DNA from: Defluviibacillus sp043739385
GTDB taxonomy: Bacteria; Pseudomonadota; Gammaproteobacteria; Burkholderiales; Burkholderiaceae_C
DNA length: 64,000 nt
Assembly: GCA_043739385.1 (NCBI GenBank)
Contig: JAYUED010000180.1
Coordinates: forward strand, 18,618 to 82,617
Direction of reading: 5' to 3'
This document shows positions 44,324-54,217 of this stretch, piece after piece. The notes beneath the pieces are model-generated. The model was not told the origin of the DNA. It searched no databases and saw only the letters and a list, made by a program, of their open reading frames with translations. How positions within the stretch are numbered: the first letter of the stretch is position 1; every line of letters starts with the position of its first letter. A program made the position numbers and the translations under genes.

Positions 44324-47221
44324 ATGACGCAACCTCCCTCACGCCCCCAAACTTTGTTGCTGGTCGATGGCTCCAGCTACCTCTACCGCGCTTTTCATGC
44401 CATGCCCGATTTGCGTGCCGTACCGGGCGACCCGACCAGTCCGCCCACTGGTGCTATTCGCGGCATGGTCAATATGCTGCAAAGTCTGCGCAAAGAGGTT
44501 CCAGCTGACTTTGCTGTCTGCATTTTTGATGCCAAAGGTCCTACTTTCCGCGATACGCTGTACCCCGCCTACAAAGCTACTCGCAGCCCAATGCCGCCCG
44601 ATTTGCGCAGCCAGATTGAGCCCATCAATGAAATGGTGGCACTCTTGGGTTGGAAAGTCATGGCTGTTCCCGGTGTGGAAGCCGACGATGTGATTGGGAC
44701 CCTCGCAGTACTGGCCGCCAAGCAGGGCATCCGCGTCATCGTCTCCAGCGGCGACAAAGACCTGAGTCAGCTGGTGGACGAGCACATCACCATCATCGAC
44801 ACCATGAATGGCAAGAAGCGCGACGTGGCCGGTGTTACCGAAGAGTTTGGTGTACCGCCGTCCCTGATGCTGGACTACCAAACTCTGGTGGGTGATGCGG
44901 TGGATAACGTACCCGGTGTCAGCAAAGTCGGCCCTAAAACCGCCGTCAAATGGTTGAACGAGTACGGCTCTTTGGCCGCGCTGATTGCCAAGGCTGCAGA
45001 TATCAAAGGTGTTGTGGGTGAGAACCTGCGCCAGTCGCTGGACTGGCTACCCAAGGCGGCTGAGCTCTTGACCATCAAAACCGACTGTGATTTGTCGGCG
45101 TACATTGACGATCTACCTGCTCTGAATTCGGTAGCGTACAAAGAACAACAGACCGGGGCGTTGAGGTCTTTTTATGAAAAATACGGTTTCAAAGGCCTCG
45201 CACGCGCGCTGGGTGATGCGCCCAAGCTGACCGCACAGCCACCGATAACACCGATACCACCGATATCGCGGATGCCCGCGTCGCCGCTGTTTGATGACCC
45301 TGTAGTGGATGTCGCTCCCGCATTGGACTCGTCAAACCAAGTCGCTCCCACTGCAGCAACCTTAGCGCCAGGCGACACCGGCGACCTCTTCGGCGATGCC
45401 GCCAGCGCCCCAGACTCAACTAAAACCTATGAAACCATCACTGACTGGGTTCGCTTCGATGCCTGGCTGGCTATTCTGAATGCTGCCGAGTTAACGGCGC
45501 TGGACACCGAGACCACCTCGCTCAATGCCTTAGAGGCGCAAATCGTAGGTATCAGTTTTAGCGTTAAGCCGGGTGAGGCGGCGTACATCCCCGTGGCCCA
45601 CAGCTACCCCGATGCACCCACCCAACTGCCCCGCGACGAGGTATTGGCCCGCCTCAAACCTTGGTTGCAAGATGCCAGCAAACCCAAGCTGGGCCAGCAC
45701 ATCAAATATGACCGTCATGTCTTCGCCAACCACGGCATTGAGGTGCAGGGCTATGCGCACGACACCATGCTGCAAAGCTATGTGCTGGAAGTACACAAAC
45801 CCCACGGACTCTCCAGCTTGGCCGAGCGTCACCTAGGTCGCAAAGGCATAACCTATGAAGATTTGTGTGGCAAAGGCGCACACCAGATTTGTTTTGACCA
45901 AGTGGAGATTGCCAAAGCTGCTGAATACTCCTGCGAAGACAGCGACCAAACGTTGGCAGTTCACCAAGTCCTGTGGCCGCTACTGCGTGCGGATGCCAAG
46001 CTACTCGCTGTCTATAAATTGGAAATTGCCAGCAGCGAAACCCTTTACCGTATTGAGCGCAATGGCGTATTAATCGACGCGCCCATTCTGGCAGTACAAA
46101 GCCACACCCTGGGCCAGCGCATTTTGCAACTGGAAAAAGATGCCCACGAATTGGCCGGCCAACCGTTTAACCTAAGCAGCCCAAAACAAATTGGTGAAAT
46201 TTTCTTCACCAAACTTGGTCTGCCAGTTGTCAAGAAAACGCCCACCGGCGCACCCAGCACTGATGAAGAAGTGCTGGAAAAATTGGCCGAAGATTTTCCT
46301 TTGCCTGCCAAAATTCTGGAACACCGGGGTCTCGCCAAGCTCAAAGGTACGTATACCGACAAACTGGCACTGTTGACCAACGCCCGCACGGGTCGCGTTC
46401 ATACCCACTACGCCCAAGCCATCGCCGTCACTGGTCGTCTCAGCAGCAACGATCCCAACCTGCAAAACATCCCTATTCGCACGGTAGAGGGCCGCCGAGT
46501 GCGCGAAGCTTTTGTCGCTTCGCCTGGCAATGTCATTGCCAGCGCCGATTACAGCCAAATTGAGCTGCGCATCATGGCCCACCTGAGTGATGACCCCGCA
46601 CTCTTGCGCGCTTTTCATGAAGGCCTGGATGTCCACCGCGCCACCGCTGCCGAGGTCTTTAGCGTCCCCGTGGACCAGGTCAGCAGCGAGCAACGCCGTT
46701 ACGCCAAAACCATTAACTTTGGCTTGATCTACGGTATGAGCGCCTTTGGCCTTGCTAAATCTCTAGGTATCGACAACAGCGCTGCACGCAATTTTGTAGA
46801 CCGTTACTTCCAGCGTTACCCGGGTGTCAAGCAGTACATGGACGAAACCCGCCTTTCCGCCAAGGCCAAAGGCTACGTCGAAACCGTGTTGGGACGCCGC
46901 CTCTACCTCCCCGAAATCAGCAGCCCTAACGGTCCCCGCCGCGCTGGTGCTGAGCGTGCTGCTATCAACGCACCGATGCAAGGCACTGCGGCTGACCTCA
47001 TTAAATTAAGCATGAATGCGGTGCAAGCGACCTTAGATTATGAGAAGCCTGCTATCAAAATGATTATGCAGGTGCACGATGAACTGGTTTTTGAGCTACC
47101 GCTGGGGGAGGTCGATTGGCTGAAAACCGAGATTCCACGCTTGATGGCCGGTGTGGCGCAACTCAAGGTGCCGCTATTGGCGGAAGTGGGGGTTGGGGCG
47201 AATTGGGATGAGGCGCATTGA
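44324..47221 (+). CDS. polA: DNA polymerase I
   Basis: 965 residues with all three parts. The 5' nuclease (LLLVDGSSYLYRAFHAMP, GVEADDVIGTLA, SSGDKDLSQLV) spans ~1-290. The 3'-5' exonuclease has DTETTSL, HIKYDRHVF and YSCEDSD, so proofreading is intact. The polymerase has SADYSQIELRIMAHLS, RRYAKTINFGLIYGMSAFGLA and MQVHDELVFELP. Between the first two parts is a ~75-residue low-complexity linker rich in Pro, Ala and Asp, whose first part is encoded by 9-base repeats. ATG 44324 starts the conserved protein; an earlier in-frame start at 44291 is unlikely. TATAAAAAT lies just upstream and may be part of a promoter. Confidence 0.95.
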   Translation: MTQPPSRPQTLLLVDGSSYLYRAFHAMPDLRAVPGDPTSPPTGAIRGMVNMLQSLRKEVPADFAVCIFDAKGPTFRDTLYPAYKATRSPMPPDLRSQIEPINEMVALLGWKVMAVPGVEADDVIGTLAVLAAKQGIRVIVSSGDKDLSQLVDEHITIIDTMNGKKRDVAGVTEEFGVPPSLMLDYQTLVGDAVDNVPGVSKVGPKTAVKWLNEYGSLAALIAKAADIKGVVGENLRQSLDWLPKAAELLTIKTDCDLSAYIDDLPALNSVAYKEQQTGALRSFYEKYGFKGLARALGDAPKLTAQPPITPIPPISRMPASPLFDDPVVDVAPALDSSNQVAPTAATLAPGDTGDLFGDAASAPDSTKTYETITDWVRFDAWLAILNAAELTALDTETTSLNALEAQIVGISFSVKPGEAAYIPVAHSYPDAPTQLPRDEVLARLKPWLQDASKPKLGQHIKYDRHVFANHGIEVQGYAHDTMLQSYVLEVHKPHGLSSLAERHLGRKGITYEDLCGKGAHQICFDQVEIAKAAEYSCEDSDQTLAVHQVLWPLLRADAKLLAVYKLEIASSETLYRIERNGVLIDAPILAVQSHTLGQRILQLEKDAHELAGQPFNLSSPKQIGEIFFTKLGLPVVKKTPTGAPSTDEEVLEKLAEDFPLPAKILEHRGLAKLKGTYTDKLALLTNARTGRVHTHYAQAIAVTGRLSSNDPNLQNIPIRTVEGRRVREAFVASPGNVIASADYSQIELRIMAHLSDDPALLRAFHEGLDVHRATAAEVFSVPVDQVSSEQRRYAKTINFGLIYGMSAFGLAKSLGIDNSAARNFVDRYFQRYPGVKQYMDETRLSAKAKGYVETVLGRRLYLPEISSPNGPRRAGAERAAINAPMQGTAADLIKLSMNAVQATLDYEKPAIKMIMQVHDELVFELPLGEVDWLKTEIPRLMAGVAQLKVPLLAEVGVGANWDEAH
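45241..45267 (+). repeat. 9-bp tandem repeat in the polA linker
   Basis: ACCGATAAC, ACCGATACC, ACCGATATC, encoding a Pro-Ile-rich stretch (PITPIPPIS) between the 5' nuclease and exonuclease domains. Confidence 0.6.
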
Positions 47222-47287
47222 GGTTCGCCTGCTAATCTCTAGGTTCTTGCTGTTTTAATGCAAAAGTAACTGTAATAAAGGCTACCC

Positions 47288-48178
47288 ATGAAACCCTTCA
47301 CGCTGATTTCCACTGTTGTGCTCGCTTCTGGTCTTAGCGCCGCCAGCTTTGCTGGCGCCGATACGCTTAAGAAAATCGCTGATGCAGGTCAGATGACAGT
47401 CTCCTCGCGGGAGGCTTCAGTGCCGTTCAGCTTTTTGGTGGGCTCAGGTGCGCCGGTGGGGTTCTCGGTGGACATCACCAATGCCATCGTGGAGGCGGTG
47501 AAGGTCAAGTTAGGTAAGCCTGACCTCAAAGTGGCGGTGCAGCCTGTTACCTCGCAAAACCGCATTCCGCTGCTGCAAAACGGGACTATTGACCTAGAGT
47601 GCGGCTCGACCACCAACAACACCGCTCGCGGGCGTGATGTGCAGTTCGCTATCAATCATTTCTACACCGGCACGCGTTTACTGGTGAAAAAATCATCAGG
47701 CATCAAAAACTATGCTGATTTGTCCAAGAAAAATGTCACCAGCACCACTGGCACGACCAATGTGCAGGTGATTCGCAAGTACAACACCGACAACAACCTG
47801 GGCATGGAGTTCGTGCTGGGCAAAGACCACGACGATGCGATGTTGCTGGTGGACAGTGGCCGTGCAGTTGCATTCGCGATGGACGATATTTTGCTGTTTG
47901 GCCTGATGGGCAATGCCAAAGCGCCAGCCGAATGGGAAGTTGTGGGCGATTCGCTGCAAGTCGAGCCCTATGCCTGCATGTTTCGCAAAGACGACCCACA
48001 GTTTGCGCAACTGGTTAATGGCGTGATTGGCGGGATGATGAAATCGGGCCAGTTTGAAAAGTTATACACCAAGTGGTTCATGTCGCCCATTCCGCCTAAG
48101 AACCAGAATCTGAATTTACCTATGAGTAAAGAATTACGCGACAACCTGAAAGCCTTAAGCGACAAGCCTGCGACCTAA
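47288..48178 (+). CDS. Glutamate/aspartate-type ABC transporter periplasmic binding protein
   Basis: 296 residues with a signal peptide (cleavage near SFAGA) and the SBP_bac_3 fold: SREASVPFSFL, PVGFSVDITNAIVEAV, QNGTIDLECGSTTNN and AFAMDDILL. The pattern ECGSTTNN and the overall length match GltI-like proteins, which bind glutamate and aspartate. No permease or ATPase gene lies next to it, so it is an orphan or shares a transporter elsewhere. A possible promoter (TTGCTG, 18 bases, TGTAAT) is visible just upstream. Confidence 0.85.
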   Translation: MKPFTLISTVVLASGLSAASFAGADTLKKIADAGQMTVSSREASVPFSFLVGSGAPVGFSVDITNAIVEAVKVKLGKPDLKVAVQPVTSQNRIPLLQNGTIDLECGSTTNNTARGRDVQFAINHFYTGTRLLVKKSSGIKNYADLSKKNVTSTTGTTNVQVIRKYNTDNNLGMEFVLGKDHDDAMLLVDSGRAVAFAMDDILLFGLMGNAKAPAEWEVVGDSLQVEPYACMFRKDDPQFAQLVNGVIGGMMKSGQFEKLYTKWFMSPIPPKNQNLNLPMSKELRDNLKALSDKPAT

Positions 48179-48318
48179 GTGGCTGACATAAGCGGGGGGA
48201 TGCACCGATTTCGGCTTCGGTCTAAACTTCCTCGTGGTATTTCGTGTCATTTCGTGCTCATTTGGCACGTATGTCCACCACACCCATCGACCACAACTAA
48301 CTGTATACCGGAGCCTCC

Positions 48319-49209
48319 ATGTTCAGTGAAGACCTCAATTCAGAATTTAACGCCTTGTTGCCTGGCCAGAGTACGCCGAGCCGCCGCAGCGCACTTAAAG
48401 CCGCTTTGGGCGTAGGTTATGCGGCTACTGCTTTTCCCATCATGGCCCAAACAGCCATTAAAACTTCATCCGAAGGCCTGAAGACCGGTGAAGTCAGCTT
48501 CGAGGTGAATGGTTTCAAAGTACCCGCTTTCTTCGCTGCCCCTGAAGGTAAAACCAATTTGCCAGTGGTGCTGGTGGTGCAAGAAATCTTTGGTGTGCAC
48601 GAGTACATCGCTGATACCGCGCGCCGCTTCGCCAAAGCCGGTTACTTGGCGATTGCGCCTGAGTTGTACGCCCGCCAAGGTGACCCCAGCAAATATGCCG
48701 AAATGGCCAAGCTTATGTCCGAGGTGGTCTCCAAAGTACCTGATGCACAGGTCATGTCTGATTTGGACGGGGCCGTCAAATGGGCTGGAGCCAACGGCGG
48801 CAATACCAGCAAAGTGGCTATCACCGGTTTTTGCTGGGGTGGCCGTATCACTTGGTTGTATACCGCGTACAGCCCGAACGTTAAAGCCGCTGCTGCTTGG
48901 TATGGTCGCTTGGTCGGTCAACCCAATGCACTTATGCCGAAGAACCCTATCGACATTGGGGCCAAACTGAGCGGCCCAGTGCTGGGTCTGTATGGTGGCG
49001 CTGATGCGGGCATTCCACTGGACACTTTGGACCAAATGAAAGCCGTGTTGGCCGGTGGGAATGCTGGCGCCAAAGCCTCTGAATTTGTGGTGTACCCTGA
49101 TGCACCTCATGCGTTTCACGCTGATTACCGTTCCAGTTACCGCAAAGACGCGGCAGAAGACGGGTGGAAGCGAACGCTGGCTTGGTTCAAGGCCAACGGT
49201 GTCAGCTGA
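48319..49209 (+). CDS. Exported dienelactone hydrolase family protein
   Basis: 296 residues. An N-terminal region contains a twin-arginine motif (SRRSALKAALG) and a cleavage site near IMAQ, so export by Tat is likely. The hydrolase core shows the DLH catalytic set: Cys in GFCWGGR, an Asp region after GLYGGADAGIP and His in PHAFHADY; QEIFGVHEYI is also typical. DLH relatives open lactone rings in chloroaromatic breakdown, but exported members have no settled substrate. GGAG precedes the ATG and a terminator follows. Confidence 0.85.
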   Translation: MFSEDLNSEFNALLPGQSTPSRRSALKAALGVGYAATAFPIMAQTAIKTSSEGLKTGEVSFEVNGFKVPAFFAAPEGKTNLPVVLVVQEIFGVHEYIADTARRFAKAGYLAIAPELYARQGDPSKYAEMAKLMSEVVSKVPDAQVMSDLDGAVKWAGANGGNTSKVAITGFCWGGRITWLYTAYSPNVKAAAAWYGRLVGQPNALMPKNPIDIGAKLSGPVLGLYGGADAGIPLDTLDQMKAVLAGGNAGAKASEFVVYPDAPHAFHADYRSSYRKDAAEDGWKRTLAWFKANGVS

Positions 49210-49247
49210 AGCTGACCTACGCTCTTCAGGACTTGCTTGTCGCTCTG

Positions 49248-49269
49248 AGCCGCCTGAGGGCGGCTTTTT
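49248..49269 (+). terminator. Rho-independent terminator after the dienelactone hydrolase gene
   Basis: AGCCGCC (49248-49254), loop TGAG, GGCGGCT (49259-49265), then a run of T. Confidence 0.88.
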
Positions 49270-49353
49270 GTTTGTTTTTACTTATTTCTGCTTATTTCTG
49301 TTTTTTACATCCAGAATAAGCTTCTTGCGCAGATACCGTCTGCCTATTCAGCT

Positions 49354-50139
49354 ATGACATTGGTAGCAATTTTCTTCGCCACTCTGGCCACCGGCATTGG
49401 CAGCGTCTGGCTCGCTGCGCTGCTAAGTATGGCCTTGATGGGCCGTTTTACCCAGCATTTACTCAGCCTTGCCGCTGGTGCGCTGCTTGCTACTGCTTTT
49501 ATGCACCTGTTGCCTGAGGCGTTTGAGAGTGGTGTGGAGCCTAAGACGTTGTTTGCCACGCTGCTGGTGGGTTTGGTATTTTTCTTTTTGCTGGACAAAG
49601 CGGAGCTGTGGCATCACGGGCACGAGCATCACCATGATGGTCACCACGGTCACGGTCACGACCATCATGACCATCACAGCAGCCCTAAACCTGGTGGCTG
49701 GGCCGTGTTGACGGGTGACAGCGTCCATTGCTTCGGTGACGGAATCCTGATCGCCTCGGCCTTTGTCGCTGATATGCATTTGGGGTTGGTTGCTGCCTTG
49801 GCGGTGCTGGCGCATGAGATTCCGCACCACATGGGCGATTTGATTGTGCTGCGCCAAAGCTCATCCAACCCGAGAGTCGCCTTGTTCAAGGTGTCATTGG
49901 CGGGAGCCGTGACGGCTGTGGGGGGACTGGTCGGTTTCTTTTTAGTCGAGCATTTGCAAGACGGGTTGCCCTACTTTTTAGTCGCGGCTTCCAGTAGCTT
50001 TGTGTATGTGGCTCTGGCCGATTTGATCCCGCAGTTACAAAAGCAATTGACCGCCCGCGAGACTGCGGCACAAATTGTGTGGTTGCTGGTCGGTATTGCT
50101 TTGGTAACGGTGGTCAGTGGGTGGGCACATGGGCACTAA
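49354..50139 (+). CDS. ZIP family divalent metal transporter
   Basis: 261 residues with about eight membrane spans. Between spans 3 and 4 is a very His-rich cytoplasmic loop (HGHEHHHDGHHGHGHDHHDHH), a known metal-sensing feature of ZIP carriers. The metal path residues are in SVHCFGDGILIA (span 4) and HEIPHHMGD (span 5). Zinc is the likeliest cargo, with iron or manganese possible. It is a single gene, with no visible Zur or Fur box by eye. Confidence 0.88.
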   Translation: MTLVAIFFATLATGIGSVWLAALLSMALMGRFTQHLLSLAAGALLATAFMHLLPEAFESGVEPKTLFATLLVGLVFFFLLDKAELWHHGHEHHHDGHHGHGHDHHDHHSSPKPGGWAVLTGDSVHCFGDGILIASAFVADMHLGLVAALAVLAHEIPHHMGDLIVLRQSSSNPRVALFKVSLAGAVTAVGGLVGFFLVEHLQDGLPYFLVAASSSFVYVALADLIPQLQKQLTARETAAQIVWLLVGIALVTVVSGWAHGH

Positions 50140-50241
50140 AGGGCGCGTACTGTTAGCCCAATAGCAGCTTATTTTTTCCGCTTCGACGACACTCAAGTGC
50201 CCAACTAACAGCCCAATCAACTGCTTTTATCGATAAGTCTC

Positions 50242-50985
50242 ATGCCAATGCCCACACGTTCCCTGTCGCTCCAAGGTGCCACCAATTTCCGTGATTTAGG
50301 CGGCTATACCGGCCTGAATGGGCGATCCCTGCACTGGCGAAAGCTGTTTCGGTCAGACCACTTAGGTGGCTTGACTGCAGCGGATGTCCTGGTTGTCACT
50401 GAGTTGGGCGTGACCCGTGTCTGCGATTTTCGCGGCACCGAGGAGCGCCTAAGTACCCCATGTAGCTTGCCTGACGCACAAGTGCAGTCGCTGTCAATTG
50501 AACCCACTGTGGTTCAGCGACTGACCGAGCGCCTTGAGGCTGGTGATGTGTTGACGGCGTCCGATATGGTCAGCTTGATGCAGCAAACCTACAGCGATTT
50601 TGTTCACCACAATACGCCACGGTTTAAGGCGCTGTTTGCCCAATTGCTTGCATCTGATTCGCCACTCGTGTTCCATTGCACGGCGGGTAAAGACCGCACC
50701 GGTTTTGCCGCAGCATTGATTTTGCTGAGCCTCGGCGTACCGCGTGAGGTGGTGATGCAAGACTATTTACTGACCAATACTTTGCTGAAAATGCCCCCCC
50801 TCGCCGGTGGTCTGCTGACGCCCGAGGTGCGCAGTGTGCTGTACCGTGTGCAGGAAGACTTTCTGATGGCTGCTTTTGAGGTGGTCAAGCGCGATCATGG
50901 TGGAGTGGAGGCCTACCTAGAGAACGACTTAGGTCTGGGCGCCGCTGAGCGTGCCACATTGGCCTCGTTGTACCTGGAGCCTTGA
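50242..50985 (+). CDS. Tyrosine-protein phosphatase (PTP, Y_phosphatase3 type)
   Basis: 247 residues. It begins with the family hallmark NFRDLGGY and has the P-loop HCTAGKDRTG, where the extra Asp-Arg following Lys marks the lipid/tyrosine dual-specificity type related to Mycobacterium PtpB. RVCDFRGTEER precedes. No kinase gene is adjacent. An ATG two codons later (50248) is an alternative start. Confidence 0.85.
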   Translation: MPMPTRSLSLQGATNFRDLGGYTGLNGRSLHWRKLFRSDHLGGLTAADVLVVTELGVTRVCDFRGTEERLSTPCSLPDAQVQSLSIEPTVVQRLTERLEAGDVLTASDMVSLMQQTYSDFVHHNTPRFKALFAQLLASDSPLVFHCTAGKDRTGFAAALILLSLGVPREVVMQDYLLTNTLLKMPPLAGGLLTPEVRSVLYRVQEDFLMAAFEVVKRDHGGVEAYLENDLGLGAAERATLASLYLEP

Positions 50986-51071
50986 GCTTTACAAGACACC
51001 CGCTATGACTAGGTGCGACTAAGCTGATGGTTTGATTTGTTCGCTTCCTGTCTCACATGTAGGAGATTTTT

Positions 51072-52349
51072 ATGACTCTGCGAAAAACGACGATCTCATC
51101 TTTTGTTCTCGCCACCCTTGCCGTTGCACTCAACTTAATCGGAGTCGTCGCTACTGCCCACGCCACCCCCGATGCCCGCCTTAAGGCCGCAGCTGAGCAA
51201 GCCCAGTCCGCTGTCATCGATAGCCTGCGTGACATGGTGATGATCGAGTCCGGTAGCAGCGATGTAGCAGGTTTAGCAAAAATGGCCGCCTTTACAGAGG
51301 CGCGCTTGCAAGCCATGGGTGCCAAGACCGAGCGCGTTAAGTCGTCCTCGGGTGTGGGCGCTGACATTGTGGTGGGGCGCTTCGAGGGCACTGGCAAAAA
51401 GCGCGTGATGCTGATGGCGCACATGGACACTGTTTACCAGCCCGGTATCTTGAGCAGTCAACCCTACCGCACCGATGGCAACCGTATTTACGGCCCTGGT
51501 ATTGCCGACGACAAGGGCGGTATCGCTGTGATTTTGCATTCGCTCAAAATTTTGCATGACGCTGGTTGGCGCGACTTTGCCACTCTAACTGTGGTGTTCA
51601 ACGCGGATGAAGAAGTCGGCTCTACGGGCTCAGGTGAGCTGATCGCCAACTTGGCTGACCAGAACGACGTAGTGCTGTCGTGTGAACCCACTGCCGCCAA
51701 ATCGGTCGCTAAAACTGAGTCGCTGTTGCTGGGTGCCAGCGGCACCGCTACCGCGACGATGAGCGTTAAAGGTCGCGCTTCGCACGCGGGTGCTTCGCCC
51801 GACCTGGGCCGTAATGCATTGATCGAGCTGTCGCACCAGTTGCTACAAACGCGCGATATCGCCGAGACTATTCCTGGTGCGCAACTGAACTGGACGGTAT
51901 CTAAAGCTGGTCTGGTTCGCAATCAAATACCTGAAAACGCCGAAGCCACTGGCGATGTACGCACTACGCAAAACGGTGCCGCTGAAAAACTGCAAGCCGC
52001 ATTGCAAACCAAGGTCAATGCGTCAACGCTGGTGCCTGACACGGTGACCACCATAACTATGTTAATTGGTCGTCCATCCTTTGTGGCATCAGATAAAGGC
52101 CGTGCTCTGGCAATCCAGGCCCAAGCCATCTACGCAGAATTGGATGGCCGTTCTTTGCATCTGGTACCCATTTCGGGTGGGGCGACCGATGCGGGCTATG
52201 CAGGCCGCTCAGGCAAGGCGACGGTAGTGGAAAGCTTTGGCTTGGCGGGCTTTGGCTACCACGCCAAAGACGAGTACATCGAGGTGGATTCGATCGTGCC
52301 GCGTTTGTACCTGATGACGCGTTTGCTGACGGAAATTGGTAAGCAGTAA
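51072..52349 (+). CDS. Exported M20 metallopeptidase, glutamate carboxypeptidase (CPG2) type
   Basis: 425 residues with a signal peptide (cleavage near ATAHA). Zinc-site motifs are complete: MAHMDTVY, GPGIADDKGG, the catalytic NADEEVGSTGS and a late His region (GFGYHAKDEY). A dimerisation domain with SHAGASPDLGRNA lies in the middle. The family removes C-terminal glutamate from folate-like or N-acyl amino acid substrates in the periplasm. AGGAG precedes the ATG. It converges on the sulfurtransferase gene. Confidence 0.88.
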   Translation: MTLRKTTISSFVLATLAVALNLIGVVATAHATPDARLKAAAEQAQSAVIDSLRDMVMIESGSSDVAGLAKMAAFTEARLQAMGAKTERVKSSSGVGADIVVGRFEGTGKKRVMLMAHMDTVYQPGILSSQPYRTDGNRIYGPGIADDKGGIAVILHSLKILHDAGWRDFATLTVVFNADEEVGSTGSGELIANLADQNDVVLSCEPTAAKSVAKTESLLLGASGTATATMSVKGRASHAGASPDLGRNALIELSHQLLQTRDIAETIPGAQLNWTVSKAGLVRNQIPENAEATGDVRTTQNGAAEKLQAALQTKVNASTLVPDTVTTITMLIGRPSFVASDKGRALAIQAQAIYAELDGRSLHLVPISGGATDAGYAGRSGKATVVESFGLAGFGYHAKDEYIEVDSIVPRLYLMTRLLTEIGKQ

Positions 52350-52369
52350 AGAAGTTGGAACGTGAGGCT

Positions 52370-53245
52370 TTACCCTTGAGCAACCGGCATCCCTGCCGTG
52401 TTGCTCCACTCGCTCCAGCTACCCGCAAATAGCGCAGTCTGCCCTAAACCCGCTATTTCCATCGCCAGCACATTTGGCACCGCACTTACGCCGCTTCCGC
52501 AGTGGTGAACCACTGAAGCGGGGTCACGGCCACCTAGCAGTGCTTCGAACTCGGCTTTGAGCTGGGCGGAGGGTTTGAATTTGCCATCAGCACCTATGTT
52601 TTGGTTAAAAGGCCGATTCAATGCGCCAGGGATATGGCCCGCGATAGGGTCGAGTGGTTCTACCTCGCCTTTGAAGCGTGGCGTGGCACGGGCGTCGATG
52701 ATGGTTTGGTTGGCTTTTCCGATATTAGATGCTACGGTTTTAATAGCTGTCAATGCCTGTCGAGTTTGCGTAAGCGTGTAGTTTGACGGTGAAATTGAAG
52801 TTTCAACGCCTTGGTCCACTTCACCACCCTCGGCTTGCCACGCTTGAAGCCCGCCGTCCAACACGGCTACGGCGTCATGCCCAACCCATTTAAGCATCCA
52901 CCACAGGCGGCCACAGTAGTTGACGCCGTTACGGTCGTAGACCACAGCCTGCATGGTGTTAGTGAAGCCGACACTGCCGAGCCATGCCGCGAATTTTTCA
53001 CGCGAGGGCAGGGGGTGGCGACCGCCCGAAGCGCTATCAGCAGCACCCGATTTATCACTTAAGGCGGTGTCTAAGTTGGCGTGAACGGCACCAGGAATGT
53101 GTGCGTTGGCGTATTGCTGGGGGCCTGTTTCAGGCTTCATCAAGTCAAATGTGCAGTCAAACACCATCATCGGGGTGTCCGATGTTTGAAGGGCTTGGAG
53201 CTCCGTGACAGAAATCAGGGTTGTGAAAGATTTAGCCGTGTTCAT
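52370..53245 (-). CDS. sseA: Sulfurtransferase, 3-mercaptopyruvate / thiosulfate type (two rhodanese domains)
   Basis: About 291 residues with two rhodanese domains. The second one carries the active-site loop CGSGVSA, close to the CGSG(V/T)TA of 3-mercaptopyruvate sulfurtransferases; DARATPRFKGE and AGHIPGALNRPF are conserved elements. It moves sulfane sulfur to thiol acceptors or cyanide. ATG 53245 is chosen because AAGGAG lies at proper spacing; a TTG one codon before is too close. Confidence 0.88.
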   Translation of the reverse strand: MNTAKSFTTLISVTELQALQTSDTPMMVFDCTFDLMKPETGPQQYANAHIPGAVHANLDTALSDKSGAADSASGGRHPLPSREKFAAWLGSVGFTNTMQAVVYDRNGVNYCGRLWWMLKWVGHDAVAVLDGGLQAWQAEGGEVDQGVETSISPSNYTLTQTRQALTAIKTVASNIGKANQTIIDARATPRFKGEVEPLDPIAGHIPGALNRPFNQNIGADGKFKPSAQLKAEFEALLGGRDPASVVHHCGSGVSAVPNVLAMEIAGLGQTALFAGSWSEWSNTAGMPVAQG

Positions 53246-53260
53246 CAAAAACTCCTTGAA

Positions 53261-54139
53261 TTAATGCTCTTCAGCCGGTGCATTTGGCACAGCGAGGGCA
53301 CGCAAAATGGTGGCTGCCACGCCGCTGGTGACGATCAAGCCCATGCCTACCCAGCCCATCAGCGGTATCTGGTCACCAAACAGAAGCAGGCTATAGACCG
53401 CCGAAAACACAATGCCGGAGTATTGCAAGCTGGCCACCACCAGCGTGGAGCCTCGGCTGTAAGCGCGGGTCATGCACAGCTGTCCAGCGGAGGCGAGCAG
53501 GCCAATGGGCAGTAGCCATATTGAACCCTGCCAATTCCAGGGTGACACGCCCATCACGCCCATGCCAAGCAGACCGGCCACCACGGTTCCTAGTGCAAAG
53601 TAAAACACGGTGCGCTCGTCCGGCTCGCCCATCTTGGACAGGGCCATCACCTGCATGTAGGCGAACGCTGCGCCTATGCCTGACAGCAGGCCCAGCAAGC
53701 CGGCAAAGGCCTGATTTTGATCCACGGTGGGTCGCAGCAAGAGCACAACACCGGCAAAACCAGCTAACACAGTCATCACCAGGGGGCCCTGGGCTTGGCC
53801 ACGCCCTAGCAAAAGTGCACCACCGACCAGGAAGGCGGCAATCCACACACTGCTCATGTAGTTGAGCGTCATCGCCGTGGCCAGCGGCAGGTGGGAGAGG
53901 GCATAGAACCAGGCACTGAGCGACATTACGCCAATCAGACTGCGCCAAGTGTGCATCCATGGGTACTTGGTAGACAACTTCACACCGCGCAGGCGTGCCA
54001 GCCCGTACATGAAGACGACCCCTATGATGCCCCTGTAAAACACCAGCTCCATGCTGTTAAAGCTGCTGGCTGCGTATTTGATGCACACGCCCATGGTGGC
54101 AAACAAAAAGGCAGCGAGCAACATCCAGAGGGCTTGCAT
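53261..54139 (-). CDS. EamA/DMT-family membrane transporter
   Basis: 292 residues, about ten membrane spans in two repeated EamA halves; the first begins LLAAFLFATMGVCIKYAA and each half ends with a Gly-rich span. These proteins export or import metabolites such as amino acids or nucleosides; the cargo is not predictable. It begins 78 bases after the Rieske oxygenase gene and ends 15 bases before sseA, so the three may share a transcript. Confidence 0.85.
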   Translation of the reverse strand: MQALWMLLAAFLFATMGVCIKYAASSFNSMELVFYRGIIGVVFMYGLARLRGVKLSTKYPWMHTWRSLIGVMSLSAWFYALSHLPLATAMTLNYMSSVWIAAFLVGGALLLGRGQAQGPLVMTVLAGFAGVVLLLRPTVDQNQAFAGLLGLLSGIGAAFAYMQVMALSKMGEPDERTVFYFALGTVVAGLLGMGVMGVSPWNWQGSIWLLPIGLLASAGQLCMTRAYSRGSTLVVASLQYSGIVFSAVYSLLLFGDQIPLMGWVGMGLIVTSGVAATILRALAVPNAPAEEH

Positions 54140-54217
54140 AGGTTGTTTTAGGAGGTTGTTGGAGGTGTAAGGTGTTAAAGCCTATTGGTGCGCAGAATAT
54201 ATCTGCACAGTTAGCTA

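Noticed and set aside
49610..49680. Tandem repeat expansion in the ZIP gene
   Set aside because: The repetition is explained by His codons of the normal metal-binding loop of ZIP carriers.
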